The notes below the pieces were generated by a model. It was not told the origin of the DNA and made no database searches. It was given only the letters and a program-made list of their open reading frames with translations. A program made the position numbers and the translations under genes. From Isoetes taiwanensis (lineage: Eukaryota; Streptophyta; Lycopodiopsida; Isoetales; Isoetaceae): a stretch of 64,000 bases of DNA. The stretch is from contig JAJEKV010000822.1 in NCBI GenBank assembly GCA_021234155.1, positions 1 through 64,000 on the forward strand, in the 5' to 3' direction. Below are positions 11,647-23,609 of the stretch, one piece after another (the first letter of the stretch is position 1; the number at the start of each line of letters is the position of its first letter).

Positions 11647-12624
11647 TTATGTTTCTCTTACGACTATTTCTCTACTACCAAACAAATTCCTCACGAGAGG
11701 ATCATCTTTAGCAACATGCGGTACGTTAATTGCATATTTGTCTAGTTGATGTGCTCCTTTCTCATTCTGATTGTTGTTGGTTTCCAAATTCTTTCTTTTT
11801 AATATTGTTTGATCATTGCCTCTTGTACTTGTGCCATGCATGGGCATACCATGTCTGAATGCTTCTTTGTTGACAGTGGAGCTCATCTCAGAAAGCTTGA
11901 TATCACTATTAAGCCTACCATGTTGCCTTGAAAATAACGTTGAGATGCCAGGACCAGTTCCTACAAAATTGTGTTCCAGATATGATTTATATTTTGCACT
12001 CTGAAGAACTGCCTCTGTCAAATCAATTATACTTGCATCATATAAAGAGAGGCTCTTCTTGTAGCCAGTTGCAGGCATCCAACTATCATGTTTAGGTTCA
12101 GAGAGATTTTTATCAGGAATATGCATTGCAGCTGCTATATTGCGGTTGGCTTTCATAAAATTCCCCCATCTGCCAACCCTTGATGCCACCATGCCAACCA
12201 TGAAGATAATCCAATGATATGCCTTTCCTGGAAGACATTTAACAATGAAATGCAATTCGTTTTCTGCTTCCACAAGGCTAGGATATGGCCTCCAGGTTCT
12301 ACAGTGGTCGAAGAACTGTTGTTTGTTCTCAGGTTCGAGGTGCTTCTTGGTTTGCCTGTGCAAGTACTGTTCGAAGTGAAAAACACAAGACCTTTTCTTC
12401 TCTGGATATGTTTTACCATCAAAGAAGATCTCTTGAATGGCATTCCAATTTGGCTGGGCCTCATCAGCCATAAAACCGTGAAATTGTGCTGGAGGAAAAG
12501 CTTTAGAAGCCAACACTTTATTTAATTTTCTATAAAACTTCTTTTGAGATTCCACATCTTCTATTTTCATCTCACATATTGCTATTGTTTGTAGACCACG
12601 TATCCTAGTGAAGACCATATACAT
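11647..12624 (-). CDS. MULE-type transposase, C-terminal two thirds (325 aa open frame)
   Basis: One uninterrupted frame of 325 residues. Residues about 9-60 read GLQTIAICEMKIEDVESQ and FHGFMADEAQPNWNAI, matching the MULE pattern in which the second catalytic aspartate sits in GFM.D.A. About 30 residues later SCVFHFEQYLHRQTKKHL fits the C..H block, and FMVGMVASRVGRWGNFMKA fits the WG.FM block. The first catalytic aspartate block (DSTFGTNK type) and the N-terminal zinc finger are absent: upstream of the first Met at 12624 there are stops, and I found no clear acceptor or further exon. It may be the last exon of a larger gene or a truncated copy. The frame is intact, so decay is recent or the protein is kept. 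No coding overlap with the plus-strand gene of the same element. Confidence 0.7.
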   Translation of the reverse strand: MYMVFTRIRGLQTIAICEMKIEDVESQKKFYRKLNKVLASKAFPPAQFHGFMADEAQPNWNAIQEIFFDGKTYPEKKRSCVFHFEQYLHRQTKKHLEPENKQQFFDHCRTWRPYPSLVEAENELHFIVKCLPGKAYHWIIFMVGMVASRVGRWGNFMKANRNIAAAMHIPDKNLSEPKHDSWMPATGYKKSLSLYDASIIDLTEAVLQSAKYKSYLEHNFVGTGPGISTLFSRQHGRLNSDIKLSEMSSTVNKEAFRHGMPMHGTSTRGNDQTILKRKNLETNNNQNEKGAHQLDKYAINVPHVAKDDPLVRNLFGSREIVVRET

Positions 12625-13078
12625 GAATTTACAATATAAGCAAATAACTATAGAATCCTACTATTAGTCACGAATGTTACTTCATGACATGCCATTGTTG
12701 TCCACCCACTTATATGCTTTACATGGTCAAAGTGAATCCATGATGTTGCTAGGTCTCTAGAGGGGCGCACAAGCAACTGAGCCATGCTCATTACCTATTG
12801 GACCAACATCTCAAGCTTGCACATCCCATTTAGAAACGGCATTCGCATTTGTTCCCCACCCCTTCACAGTGATGTGGCTCTCCATATTTGAAAGTAAACA
12901 GCTCCAACTTCAAGTTAAAACATAAGGCGCGCCAAGGTGATTAAAATAACATAAGCCGTTAAAAAAATTTACCGCTTATTGTTTAAAATGTTTCTCAACG
13001 TTAAAGTTAAAAAGTCATCATTGGTCATTAAAAATTGTTCAATATTAAAGTTTCAATGGAAATTCAAAGTATAACCCT

Positions 13079-13165
13079 CAAGTTTGGAAAATTAAAAATA
13101 GATCCCTCAAGTTTGGAAAATTAAAAATAGATCCCTTGAAGTTTGAAAAATTAAAAATAGGCCTC
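13079..13165. repeat. three tandem ~29-bp units inside the MULE
   Basis: aagtttggaaaattaaaaat occurs at about 13080 and 13109, and a slightly diverged copy at 13139. Immediately to the right (13203-13320) there is a second simple array built on acatggatattaagaacatgg. Confidence 0.85.
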
Positions 13166-13382
13166 AAGTTTTGGATATTAAGCACAATCATGGTCGCAAT
13201 ATTGAAACATGGATATTAAGAACATGGTTTAACGATATATTAAGAACATGGATATTAACATGGATATTAGGAACATGGACATTAAGAACATGGAACATGG
13301 TTTAGGAACACTTTTAAAACGATATTAAGAGGGAAAAAAAAGGGCTGGGCATGGTCGTGGTCAAACAGAACTGTGACGAGCG

Positions 13383-13695
13383 GTCGGCGCCGACTGGCCT
13401 GAAATCGCCTTTGATGCATCTGATCTGTTCTTGAAATCAACCAATGTATGATATTTTACTGTATGACATTTTGTTGTTAATATTTTACGGTTGATATTAT
13501 ATGCTGGTCGGCGCCGACTGGCTTATAATGCTATGTCGGAATGCTTAGAATCCATCTGCTTCGAATCCATCAGTTTGGAATGTTTAGAATCCAATCAACT
13601 TAGAATGCTATCAGATTGCCTCTGCTTAGTACCGTAGAACCATTGACGGGCTATGCATGCAAAACTTGGAGGGATCTTGACTGGTCGGCGCCGAC
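13383..13695. promoter_or_regulatory. three copies of palindrome GTCGGCGCCGAC between the two MULE genes
   Basis: The perfect 12-bp palindrome GTCGGCGCCGAC occurs at 13383-13394, 13507-13518 and 13684-13695. Each is preceded by G and followed by TGG or TTG, and a degenerate fourth (ctaccgactggcc) lies near 13771. The surroundings are AT-rich, so three GC-only palindromes in 310 bp stand out. They fall in the spacer between the divergent transposase and accessory genes, where a shared promoter and transposase-binding sites would be expected. A binding function is inferred, not shown. Confidence 0.5.
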
Positions 13696-14202
13696 TTGCG
13701 ATGAGGCATCTGCATCTACATCTTGCAATAGAAAAACTTAAAATAGAGTAGAATATGCATCATCCGAAATGGGTCTACCGACTGGCCTATGGCGCTTGCA
13801 TTTTAGTGTAGATTTTCCCTCAGTAAATCCTTCTTGAAATTTAACAACTTAGAATGCCTCTGCCTTTTGATATTTTACTGTGATAATATGCTGTTGCTAT
13901 TTTACTGTTGATATTATATGCTTGGCGTCTGCAATGTTTAGAACCTTAGGACCTCATTGTCATAATACTTGTCATATTAAAAGAAGAAGAGAGCTGGAAA
14001 AAAATAAGTTTTTCTTTGCAGGCATTCTCAAATTTGGAGGAGCTCATTTCTTATGTTTTACTCTTTTTCAGGTTCATTGCTTTGTCTTCAATACTGCTTT
14101 GGGAAGAGTAAGGATGTTAGAATGCAAAGGTATGTTTTTCAATCATATTAGATATGCATAAATTACAAGCTAACGAATACTTTGTGGCAGATTGGTGGCA
14201 TG

Positions 14203-15549
14203 GTAGAGACTAGAAAAAGTGCAACACACTTCATGTATAAGTTCTTGGAGAAGGAGCCCAGGAAGCGTTTTAAAAAAAAATATAAGAGATTCAGGATCGG
14301 ATGACAGTGATGACGATCAAGGTGCAGACACCTAATGAAACTCAAGAGGTGCAGGCACCTCATGAAACTCGGTGGAAACTCAAGAGGTGCAGATACCTCA
14401 TGAAACTGACGAAGAAGGCCATGAGATTGGTGAGATTGACGATGAAGGACATAAGATTAGTGAGATTGACAATGAAGGACAACCATAACCAAGGACGTGG
14501 AGCCAATATGCAAGGAGACGTCTAAATCAAAGAGGAGTGGCAGAAAAAAGACACTGGGAGATGAATCGGCAGTAAACTGCCATTCTTATAACGTGGATGC
14601 AACTTAGGTTGCATTCTGCCCTAAAATTTAGAGTCCCTTGAATTTCTAAAGATATTCACCTTACAAATGATTTCAGAGACCTTGCAAGAGTTGAGAATTG
14701 TTCGCAAGACTGCCCCTCCTTTAATTATCCTTTGCAGAATAATGCTTAATCAGGCTATCAGAATTGTGAGTAAGGAAGCTAAATCTTTGAATTATCCATC
14801 ACTACTGCAGTGGGCAACTATTGCCAGGTCACAGGGGGCAACTATTGCCAGGTCACAGATCAAATAAAGAGCACATGGAATACATATTGTATTGAAAAGA
14901 ACCAACAGTTTGAGGATGAGCTTGAAGCAAATCAAGAGTGGAAGGACTTGACTGGCAAGATGTTTCTTTGTTGGGATGGAAATCACCACATTGACGCTTC
15001 GATGCAAGAGATAAAGGATCGTTATTCACTTGTGCATGGTATGCATTTTTCAGTGCAAGCAGCATTTGTTCAAATAGATGTGCAAAAAGAAGCAGCATTG
15101 ATAAGAGTAATGAGCTATATCAATGAATATGTATTTCTCTTTGATTTTTTTGAGCTTTATGTGTGATTGTAGTTGATGTTTGCTTTTCAATTATAGGCTG
15201 AATGAAACTGCAGTTGTGCGTACAAAACTTAAAGGTATTCTTTATGGAATGCACCGGATGACTATGTTAGACTTATCAAATTTCATACAACATATTCCTC
15301 TCGATGAGCTTCAAAAATTGAAGGGCACGGGAGGTGAAAGCAATGGGTGGCGAACCATGGTATCCTCATACATGTTATAATGAGGACGTCTACTTCCATA
15401 CAATGACATTATATCTTTCCTCTTGCAGTGACCTGCCTATTTATGCAGAGTACGTGGTTCAAAAAATGTCAAAGATTCCATCCCCAAGGATTACTAAAAG
15501 AAAACGAAAGAGATCTTATCATGTAGATGATGAAGCAACATCTACGTGA
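14203..15549 (+). CDS. second gene of the MULE: basic/acidic N-terminus, DGNH-motif domain, C-terminal NLS (multi-exon, unknown)
   Basis: From ATG 14203 the plus strand reads METRKSATHF-like (MVETRKSATHFMYKFLEKEP), then a lysine/arginine run (14250-14295) and an acidic stretch built from an ETQEVQ.PHET repeat and EIGEIDDEGH-type units (14335-14490), with a one-base frame change. A later exon (about 14870-15120) reads KMFLCWDGNHHIDASMQEIKDRY and VHGMHFSVQAAFVQIDVQKEAA. The next (15192-15379) has RLNETAVVRTKLKGILYGMH. The last (about 15428-15549) ends in ITKRKRKRSYHVDDEATST, with a clear basic nuclear-localisation cluster. WDGNH resembles the DGNHR/DGQHR signature of ParB/sulfiredoxin-type folds, but that is a motif resemblance only. 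No transposase catalytic motif is present. Exon borders are approximate. Confidence 0.5.
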
Positions 15550-16103
15550 TGTCACCTTCTACGAACAGAAACTAAACTGATAGCATTTTACTTTATTATC
15601 CCTGTTTTCTGATTTTGATCTGCCCTGCCTAAAATTCCAAAGGAAACTCTACCCTTTCTTGCTATTACTATAATGAAAAAATCTTTTTTTAATTGAATTT
15701 CCTGTTTTAATATGAAGCTGGTGCTATAAACTGATATCATAAACATGGCATCACTCTTTCTGAAAAGCGTGCTTGAAGCGGATAGTATGTTAGACATGTC
15801 ATCAATGGTTCCCATAGAGGTGATTAGGCTTTATGCATTTCAATTTTGAATGTGTATAATCTTGAGAGTAATAACGACCTTTTCCATGTAAAATTTGGAG
15901 AGTTTGGAGTTTAAAATAGTAAATGAGAATGACAACATACGCCTAAGAATACTTGGAAACGATCCCCACCATTAATAATAAAAATGCACTTCAGTCATAA
16001 GATGACAACAAGGTACCTTTTTTTACTTTAAATTTATGATAGCAGTACAAGTCAGTATTCTCACCAAAATACATAATGTTTGCATCCAAAGTGTAAAATT
16101 TAT

Positions 16104-16180
16104 TGAAAACTGGTACATTACATTGATGATCGTAAAAAAAGACCAAAATGCCCAAGCAAAAAGACCCTAAGAAAATTTTT
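16104..16180. repeat. right terminal inverted repeat of the MULE
   Basis: Inverted partner of 10850-10925; the strongest block is 16134-16167, followed outward by gaaaattttttcccc. Confidence 0.75.
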
Positions 16181-16184
16181 TCCC

Positions 16185-19100
16185 CATGTAGATATGTTTG
16201 TTTGGGGGATAAGTGCAGGTTGTCAAGTTGTAGATACTATTTGCAATTTAGTTAGCATCCATAAAATTGGAGTTCCTCCTTTGGTGATATATGAAAATGA
16301 AGTGCCCAAATTCTGTATCGTGGAAATCATTCATGCCTCCTCAACTCCTCTAATAATCAAAACAAACATTGTCCATAATAACCACAGAGTTCACAAATGT
16401 TCCATGAATCCATAAAAACCATACAAATTGTTGATTTCTTAAATGTGCCAAAATCATTAGATCTTGAACTAAATTTGTAAGAGAATTTCAAGAAAATACA
16501 TGTTGCTACTTAGTTAAATACGATCAAAAGTCTTGACAAAATTGTTCATTTAAAGAAACAAAATCAATGTTTCTAAAGGAGGCTTTGATAAACGAAAATT
16601 AAAATTCTCTATAGAGTATGCATTTAGATTATTTTTGCAATCTAAACCTTCAAAGTGTCAACATGGAGAAAGTCCTACTGCACTCTAAAAAATAACATTT
16701 CATATCACACTCCATGGCACCACACCTTCAATTGCAACTGTGGTCCCCTATTTGTTAGCAGACGTCAAACAAGCACAAACCATACAAAAAAAACTTCGAC
16801 ATCGGCATCTTAGAATTGAATTGAATCAAATAAATGTTTATCATCCACAAAGACTAATTGGCCTATGGGAACCAATCAAAATAGTACAGCAAACAGATTA
16901 CTGTCAGGATTAAAAAACCCCCACTCTGAAGGGTTTTTGATGGAAAAATCATGGCAGTAATAGGCATGGTAAGAAACTGTACAATGATACATCATGGTAT
17001 ATTGCAATTTCAATGCATTGTCTAAGGACATAGCTGAGTGCATTCATTAAAAAAACTATTCTATTCAACAACATGCAAGAAAATAAAAATAAAATTAAAA
17101 AAACATTACATAAACCTTCACAATACCACCACAGAGGGCTACAATCTCACATCCTGGCCTTTCAAAACTAGGAAATATTGGTACCTCAAAATGCAGGGAC
17201 ATGTATTCAATTTATATCACTTTGACCTAATTTGGCTTTGAAATGGTACAAAAGATATGTACTTGAGATTTCAATTATCTTTAGGTATCCAATTCAATTC
17301 AATTTATATTATCTTACCCTAATTTTCCCCGCCTTTATTTTCTATAGCCTCTGGCGTGCCTTTTTGCTAGTTTTTTTTTTTTGGGAGGGAGTTTAATTTA
17401 TTAGGCATATTATTACCAATGGCACAATTGTATTGCACGTGCAGTCTCCTGCAAAAATTGGACTAAAGGAATAAAACAAAAATAGTGCCAAAGGATGGAA
17501 GTAATGTCATGATTAGAAAAGAACTAAGATCCAAATCTAGGATCATGTGAATATTGAGCTCTACCTGGATTCAATGCTTTAATTTCTTTAAGATCAAGAT
17601 TTTCCACAACCTGAGATATTACGAGAGTATGTATATAGTAAAGGAATGATATATGCAAGAATATCATTAATGAAAAGACATACCCAAAAACCATTAGCGA
17701 CCTTCCTCAGGTCAAAACTCTGAGAGGGACTATCCTAGTTATTTTCAGTAACAATACTGGCTATGACAGGTAACTTGAGAGTATAAATAAAATGTATTTG
17801 TACCTCAGCACAAGGAATTTTATTTATGCCACTTAAACATATCTTGTGCCAAGGCCAAAGAACATGGTACGTGGTAAAGTTTATGCAGTGACATAATCGT
17901 CATTAACATGGAAAAAGCATCATCATCTTGCATTAGAAATGGTATCGGTTAGATAAGAATATGATACTTGCATGTTTCTTGGTACCCACTGCAAAATCAA
18001 TTGTTCATCAACAACGTGTACAACCTAAAGCAGACATTCAAAACTTTTGCTATTCTTATCACACATTTATTTGAGGCTACATCAATGCCTACATCTTGAA
18101 TGCAGATGTTATTTCATAGAATGAGAACAGAGTTTGGCGGCCGGAAGGAAACTACCATGGATCAAAAGAAGCAGATCATTGGGATAATGGGAGATCGATC
18201 GATCAGTAGGACGTGAGGAAAATCTTTGAGTGTAAAAACAATTTTGATTGGACACCTCAAATGGAATATCCCATGTCGAATGCTAGATACTATACACACT
18301 TCATCTATTAGAAGGATCGTGCTCAAGTGGTATATACAAAAATATCAATCACAAAAAGACATATTTGAAAATTATTAGCAACAACTACCTCAAAAACTAC
18401 AAAAGAAAAACCTCCTAGTTACTTTTAGTAACAAAACTGCAAATGACAAGAATCCGAGAATAAAAATAAAATGTAATTATCCCTCACTAAAAAGTGACTT
18501 ACTAGAAACTTCATGTAAAATTCCTCATATCTGGTTTGTCCAGATCTCAGAAGATGCATTCTAATGGCAGAGAAATGAATATGAAGATGAACAAGAACAT
18601 CAAGAAAGTTCATGAAAAATTCCATTGGTACTTTTTGTTTGCATCTGCAAAGATGCAAATAATCGCGCGAGAGAACGAATCAAGATGAAAAAAAACACAA
18701 AAACTACGTGAGATGTTATAAGAAGATTCATGTATAGTTCCATTGGCGCTTTCTATCTCCGCATCCACAATGGCTAAAAATAGGTAAAATCTTTCCTAAC
18801 GTAACATCCATGAGTAGGAGATGGCACCAAGAGAATGGGAGCGTTGTGAGTCAAGTATAAGCAAGGAGAAGGATCAAGAAAGGGATAGGCCAACAAGCAA
18901 GGAAAGAGATCGTGATTGAGACAGGGAGAATAGTAGTGAAATTCTGGATTTTTTTGAATTCTAGGGGTATGCAAGGTCCTCCCATAAACTCGGTGAAACT
19001 CTTGGAGATTATCCTATTATAAATGATACAACGAGGAAATAGACCGCTTGGCCCAAAAATGATACCGCAGTGGAAGAGGCGAGATGCACGCATCGCGACG

Positions 19101-20020
19101 CACGCATAAAGACCTAAATGAAAAGAGGGTAAATATAAGCTTTGCTTTGCTTTCTTTAACATCACATCACACAAAGTCCGATGCCATCTCAGATCCGTGC
19201 ACATCTTATTTTCTTAGCCCTAGATTTGTGAAAATGAAGATCCAATGGCATGAAATAATGCCATCTCATATTAGATGACATGGAGGCTCTAGTGGATGCT
19301 AGAATTCCAAGAAAGGTCCGTTTCGGCTTTTTTAGCCCTAGATTTGTGAAAATGAAGATCCAATGGCATGAGATAATGCCATCTCATCTCACATTTAGGT
19401 GACATGGAGGCTCTCCGTGGATAGGCTAGAATTCCAAGAAATGCAGTAGGCTTGGTTGGGCTTGACGTGCTAAAAAACAAAATGAAGTTATACATTGCAC
19501 TTTAATTGATTATTCCAAGCTCTTTTAGATTTGCATTGAAGAACTCTTCTATTCCAAATGAAAAATTTAAGGTCTTAAAAATCTAAGGACTTGTATATCC
19601 GGGCTCGCATCAAAGGACTAAAGGACTTGCATGCACCCTCGCTATTCAAGTTTGCATCAAAGAACTTTTGTGCACTCTTCTATATTAAATGAAGAATTGA
19701 AGTGACTTGATTTTAACATCCACAATGGAATCTACTAACAAGATTTTGATAAATGTACATACAAATATGCATATAAAAATAATGAAATTACCTTTTATTA
19801 GTCAATAGTACGTCATAAACATATGGCATTCATTCACTACAAAGGATGATAATCTCACTCACCCGATTCATTTTCAATATACATGACATATCATTCACCC
19901 ACTTCTCCATATACACATACACGCACATCATTCACCCACTTCTCCATCTTATGATAGCTAGTGAGTTTTGAACCTTAGTCCCAACCTAAAGTTCTAGTCA
20001 GGTACACCCAACCGAAGGGT
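16185..20020. other. no gene seen; AT-rich intergenic DNA with diverged duplications
   Basis: Stops are dense in all frames. Segments near 17635-17830 and 18325-18490 are diverged copies of each other (shared acctcctagttacttttagtaac-like text), and 18590-18640 resembles 18715-18770. A 118-bp tandem duplication lies at 19214-19445. Short repeats of ttcacccacttctccat occur near 19893 and 19929, just downstream of the COBRA-like gene's stop. Confidence 0.5.
19214..19445. repeat. 118-bp tandem duplication
   Basis: Copies begin with ttagccctagatttgtgaaa at 19214 and 19332 and run to the shared text tagaattccaagaaa. Several small differences separate them. Confidence 0.9.
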
Positions 20021-21761
20021 CTAACCACCATAGATCACTACCATGATAAGTATAATAGATATTGTCATAATATAACTAGGGACGGACATAACTGCTTTCC
20101 CGGAAGGGGGAGGATATTCGTCCAAAGGTGGCATAACACATTCATCTCCATTAAAAAGGACATGGCGTGGAAGTACCCAACCATTTGACAAAGTGAAGTC
20201 ACCATCCTTTTTAAATAAAAGTTCTGTTTGAACATTGCCATATGGCCCTGCACTTAATAGCATATCATTGTAGTACTTGATTCCCCAAAACATAGCTGCA
20301 TCATCTGTTAGAAACAATTTATAGGTTATTTCAATTTCATAGAGAGAACCAATTAGACCACCATTTTGCTACTTACATTTTCTATCATCTTCTTGCAATT
20401 TCGTATAGTTGAAGCTAAATGAATTCAAGAGATTGTCAACATTTGGATGTTGAATGACCAGGTTCCAATTAGTATGATTCTTAAAGCTTCGATTTGTTAT
20501 GGTCACTTTGACTCTCCAATAGCCATAGTAATTGGACTTTACATGCCAATGAACCTTGGTAGGGCACATATCCTTTGAGCAATATAATTGTGGTATCTTT
20601 ACATTTGGGTCATTGCTAAAGCCAGGAGAACCTATTTTCATTCATTTTCTGTCCATGCACAAAGAATATACGTCATCAACTAAAAAATAAATAGCAACGT
20701 AAATTGGAGGTTACCCTGAGTAGCACATTGGTGGACTATCATGTGTCATCTTTGTTTGAGTGTAGGAACACGAGCAAGCACATTCAGGACACGAATAGAT
20801 GATGTCGTGGTAGAATGTAGAATATGAAACACAACATGAAGGTGCCTTGTTTGCTAGGGATGGTACAAATCTACAAGTGACATTCCAAGTTCCTGCACAT
20901 ACATACATGACAAGAAGTAAGGAAACAATATATGGTTATAAATCCTAAAAAGACATTATAACATTTCTATAACCTATATAAAAGTCTATATGAAAAATAA
21001 AAGGGTACCAACTTAGAGCTTGAGTGAATCTCCGTCCATCTGGAGTAGGAAATAGACTAGATTGGACTATCATAGCTGGGCTGCATACATAGCCCGTTCC
21101 TAGACCAATGGTAAAGTTAGTTGGAGGAGTAACAGTAGCATTATTTGTCCCTGGAATGTTGCCTATTGTGATCTGAAATGCAGCTTGAGAGTTGATAGGG
21201 TCCTGTGTAACTGTTGATAACACTCCACTTCTACAACAATTGGCAACTTTTAACTCATCTGGCGCGTCAAGTAATAAATCTACTACTGTTGGACTTTTCT
21301 TGCAACAATGTGGAATCCGTCCTTTGAAATGTGAACAATCTCCTTGCATTGAGGCTTGAGCTCCTAACATCTCCCATATTACTTCTCTTCTAGTCCATGT
21401 CCATCCTAAAACCCATCCGGGCAGCTCAATATGCCTCAGATTGTTGGTTGTTCACCAGTCTTACTTGTGCCTACCAAAGTGTTGGTTAATGATATATAGA
21501 GAAAATAAAATAAACAATGAGAGATCACTTACAATGTACCCATCTTTAGTCCAAGACATTATGTCCCACTTGATTGTGATGTTTCCATGTATATCAAGTG
21601 CTAATAAGATTGCAAGTGTGTAAGATAGAGATCGAAGTAGAATCAACATACAACAAGAAATTATAACAAGGATTACCGTCTAATGAACTCGCATCAAAAA
21701 AGAGAACATGAGGTATGCAATTAAATAAGAGGAACAACAAGAAACCCAAGAAGTTGCTCAT
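20021..21761 (-). CDS. COBRA-like GPI-anchored protein, six exons
   Basis: COBRA-like proteins are extracellular GPI-anchored proteins needed for oriented cellulose deposition. Six exons can be laid out: 21677-21761, 21533-21600, 21013-21470, 20716-20892, 20377-20631 and 20021-20304, about 442 codons in all, the family's normal size. The start at 21761 gives a signal peptide rich in F and L (MSNFLGFLLFLLFNC). Then follow GNITIKWDIMSWTKDGY, PGWVLGWTWTRREVIWEM, GAQASMQGDCSHFKG, IPHCCKKSPTVVDLL, the CCVS motif in the cysteine-rich centre, HWHVKSNYYGYWRVKVTITN, WNLVIQHPN, and FWGIKYYND with GNVQTELLFKKD. The C-terminus ends in a hydrophobic GPI-signal tail (SVPSYIMTISIILIMVV). Phases agree at every junction except two places beside CAG/CTG: one extra base near 21437-21442, and an extra G at the exon 4 donor (20714-20716). 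Both may be sequence errors. Probably functional. Confidence 0.9.
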
Positions 21762-23609
21762 GCTTTTTCCTAGCACGCTTTCATTGATCCGATGAAATCT
21801 GTTTTGAAGAAAAAAATAGTTTCCCTTGCACCACTTCGGTTGTCGAAAAGGCATGTTTGAGTCGAAAATGATGATATTTTTGTGGTCAGCTAATAATAGC
21901 CAAATTTATTCTTAGTGTTCCATTTTTGCATCTCTTTAAGTATCAAGGTATATATAAGCATTCGGATAATGTAGTATATACTAGTATTTGGTTAGGGTTT
22001 GGAGCAACATTCCCGCAGAGGTCGCTATTTATTCCGGCCACTACAGAAGCCGTAGAGGATAGAAGCGATTATAGCTTCCTTGTTAATCAAAGAGGCGAAG
22101 CAATTTCTACCGCCTTTGCTTTGCCTTTTTCTTGTTACTATATCTTACTTTGGGGCTCCATCAAATCACGGGTTTTTTGCCGCCATCTCGGGAGCTTTTG
22201 GACACAACCCATCTTCGTGTAAGTTGTTCTCGAGAACCTATGAACTAAATTGTGAAACCAATGATTCCGTTTGATTTGGACACAATCATTCTTTTTGTAT
22301 GATAATATTGAAAGCGGGCTAAAATAGGAATGTGCAATGGGAAGCTAGGGTTGGAATATGCGGACATTGAAATTAATGACTTTAAAAAGCGACTTCATTG
22401 TCTGTTTCTTAGACTAGCATAAGGCCACCTAATTTCTGATGTTAGGGAATAATAAGCTCAGATTCCGTTGCTCCTCTAGAAACAACTATTTTACCGCCTT
22501 GTTATCTAGCGTGGAGTAAAGTATTAAAATAAAAAAAAACCTTTCTGGTTATCTCTCATATTTCATAGGAAGTCAATCCATATTGTGACCTTCTGTTAAT
22601 ACTGTGCAAAGACACTATACATGATTCAATTAAAGGAGCACCCACGAGGCGATATGCGAGAGCACCATATAGCGAGATGGATTCGGGGTGTTTTGTGCTT
22701 CAGCCTCCGGGATGGGATAATAGCATAAGTGACGCTTCTTTAAATTGCTTTTTTATCATTAATCTCCTCTATGGGGGTTGCATCCAACAAAGTAATGGAT
22801 CATGTGCTTGTCCTCCATGCATCCTCCAACTTTGATACTTGAGGGAAGAATACGAGGAAATGTAGGATATGGATTTCTAGAAAGTTACCACATATTATTC
22901 TTGGATGCTGACTTCCCTTTATTCTTTTGGATGCACGGGCTTTGGAGGGCTATGAAGTTTACCACGACCCAAATCAGGGTATTGAAAACCTAACTCGCTT
23001 TAATTCATTGCCAGTGTGTAGGCATTCCTTGTTGCTTCATAGTGAAGTTCTATTCATTTTCTTGCCATTGTCATGGCTAGACATCCTTTTGTTGCTTGGA
23101 ACAGGAATGGTGGAGCTTTTGGAGGACCTTTTCGAGATGAAGATGGCTATGGTAGAATACCATACACTAGGGAGGCTACGCACTTAAAGGGATGCATATG
23201 CCAGCTTCAAATGTTATTGGACATTGGCCTCATATAGGCTACTTGTAGATAGGCTTCTGTGCACACTTTGCAGATAGGCTACTTGTACCAAGTCCATTGA
23301 TACCAATAGTATTTATACGGTTTGTATAACTGCTACTATGAACGAATCATACCAAGGTACTCAGGTAGGTTATCCAAATTGATGTTACCAAATTTCAAAA
23401 AATGCACATAGCTTATCGAAAGTGAAGTCACTATTTCCCAAAAATATACACAGAGTGCCAAAAAATGTACAAAGTTTCACTGGTTATCGTTCTGCTCTCA
23501 CAGAGTCAGAATCACAGTTGTTAGGTCACCAAGACAAATCATACATCGCCACCCATTGTGATGAACTCCGTAAGCCATCCACGGGGATTGGACAAGAATT
23601 CATCCTCGA
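21762..23609. other. no assignable gene; upstream of the COBRA-like gene
   Basis: 21762-21900 is the promoter side of the COBRA-like gene; no specific element was recognised. At 22927-23187 a plus-strand frame reads DARALEGYEVYHDPNQGIEN and, in another frame near 23095-23165, NRNGGAFGGPFRDEDGYGR. These look like short coding relics, but I do not recognise the family. The remainder shows nothing. Confidence 0.4.

Larger units (their letters stand above)
10850..16180. mobile_element. Mutator-like element (MULE) with terminal inverted repeats and two divergent genes
   Basis: The left end (10850-10925) and the reverse complement of the right end (16104-16180) match over about 70 bp. The best core is GGGTCTTTTT..C.TGGGCA.TTTGGTCTTTTTTT, and AAATTTTT lies outside it on both sides. 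The interior holds a MULE-family transposase fragment on the minus strand and a multi-exon gene on the plus strand, both reading outward. Flanks show catgtgag on the left and catgtaga on the right, an imperfect candidate for the 8-11 bp target duplication expected of MULEs. The length of about 5.3 kb fits an autonomous or formerly autonomous element. Exact ends are uncertain by about 10 bp. Confidence 0.7.
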
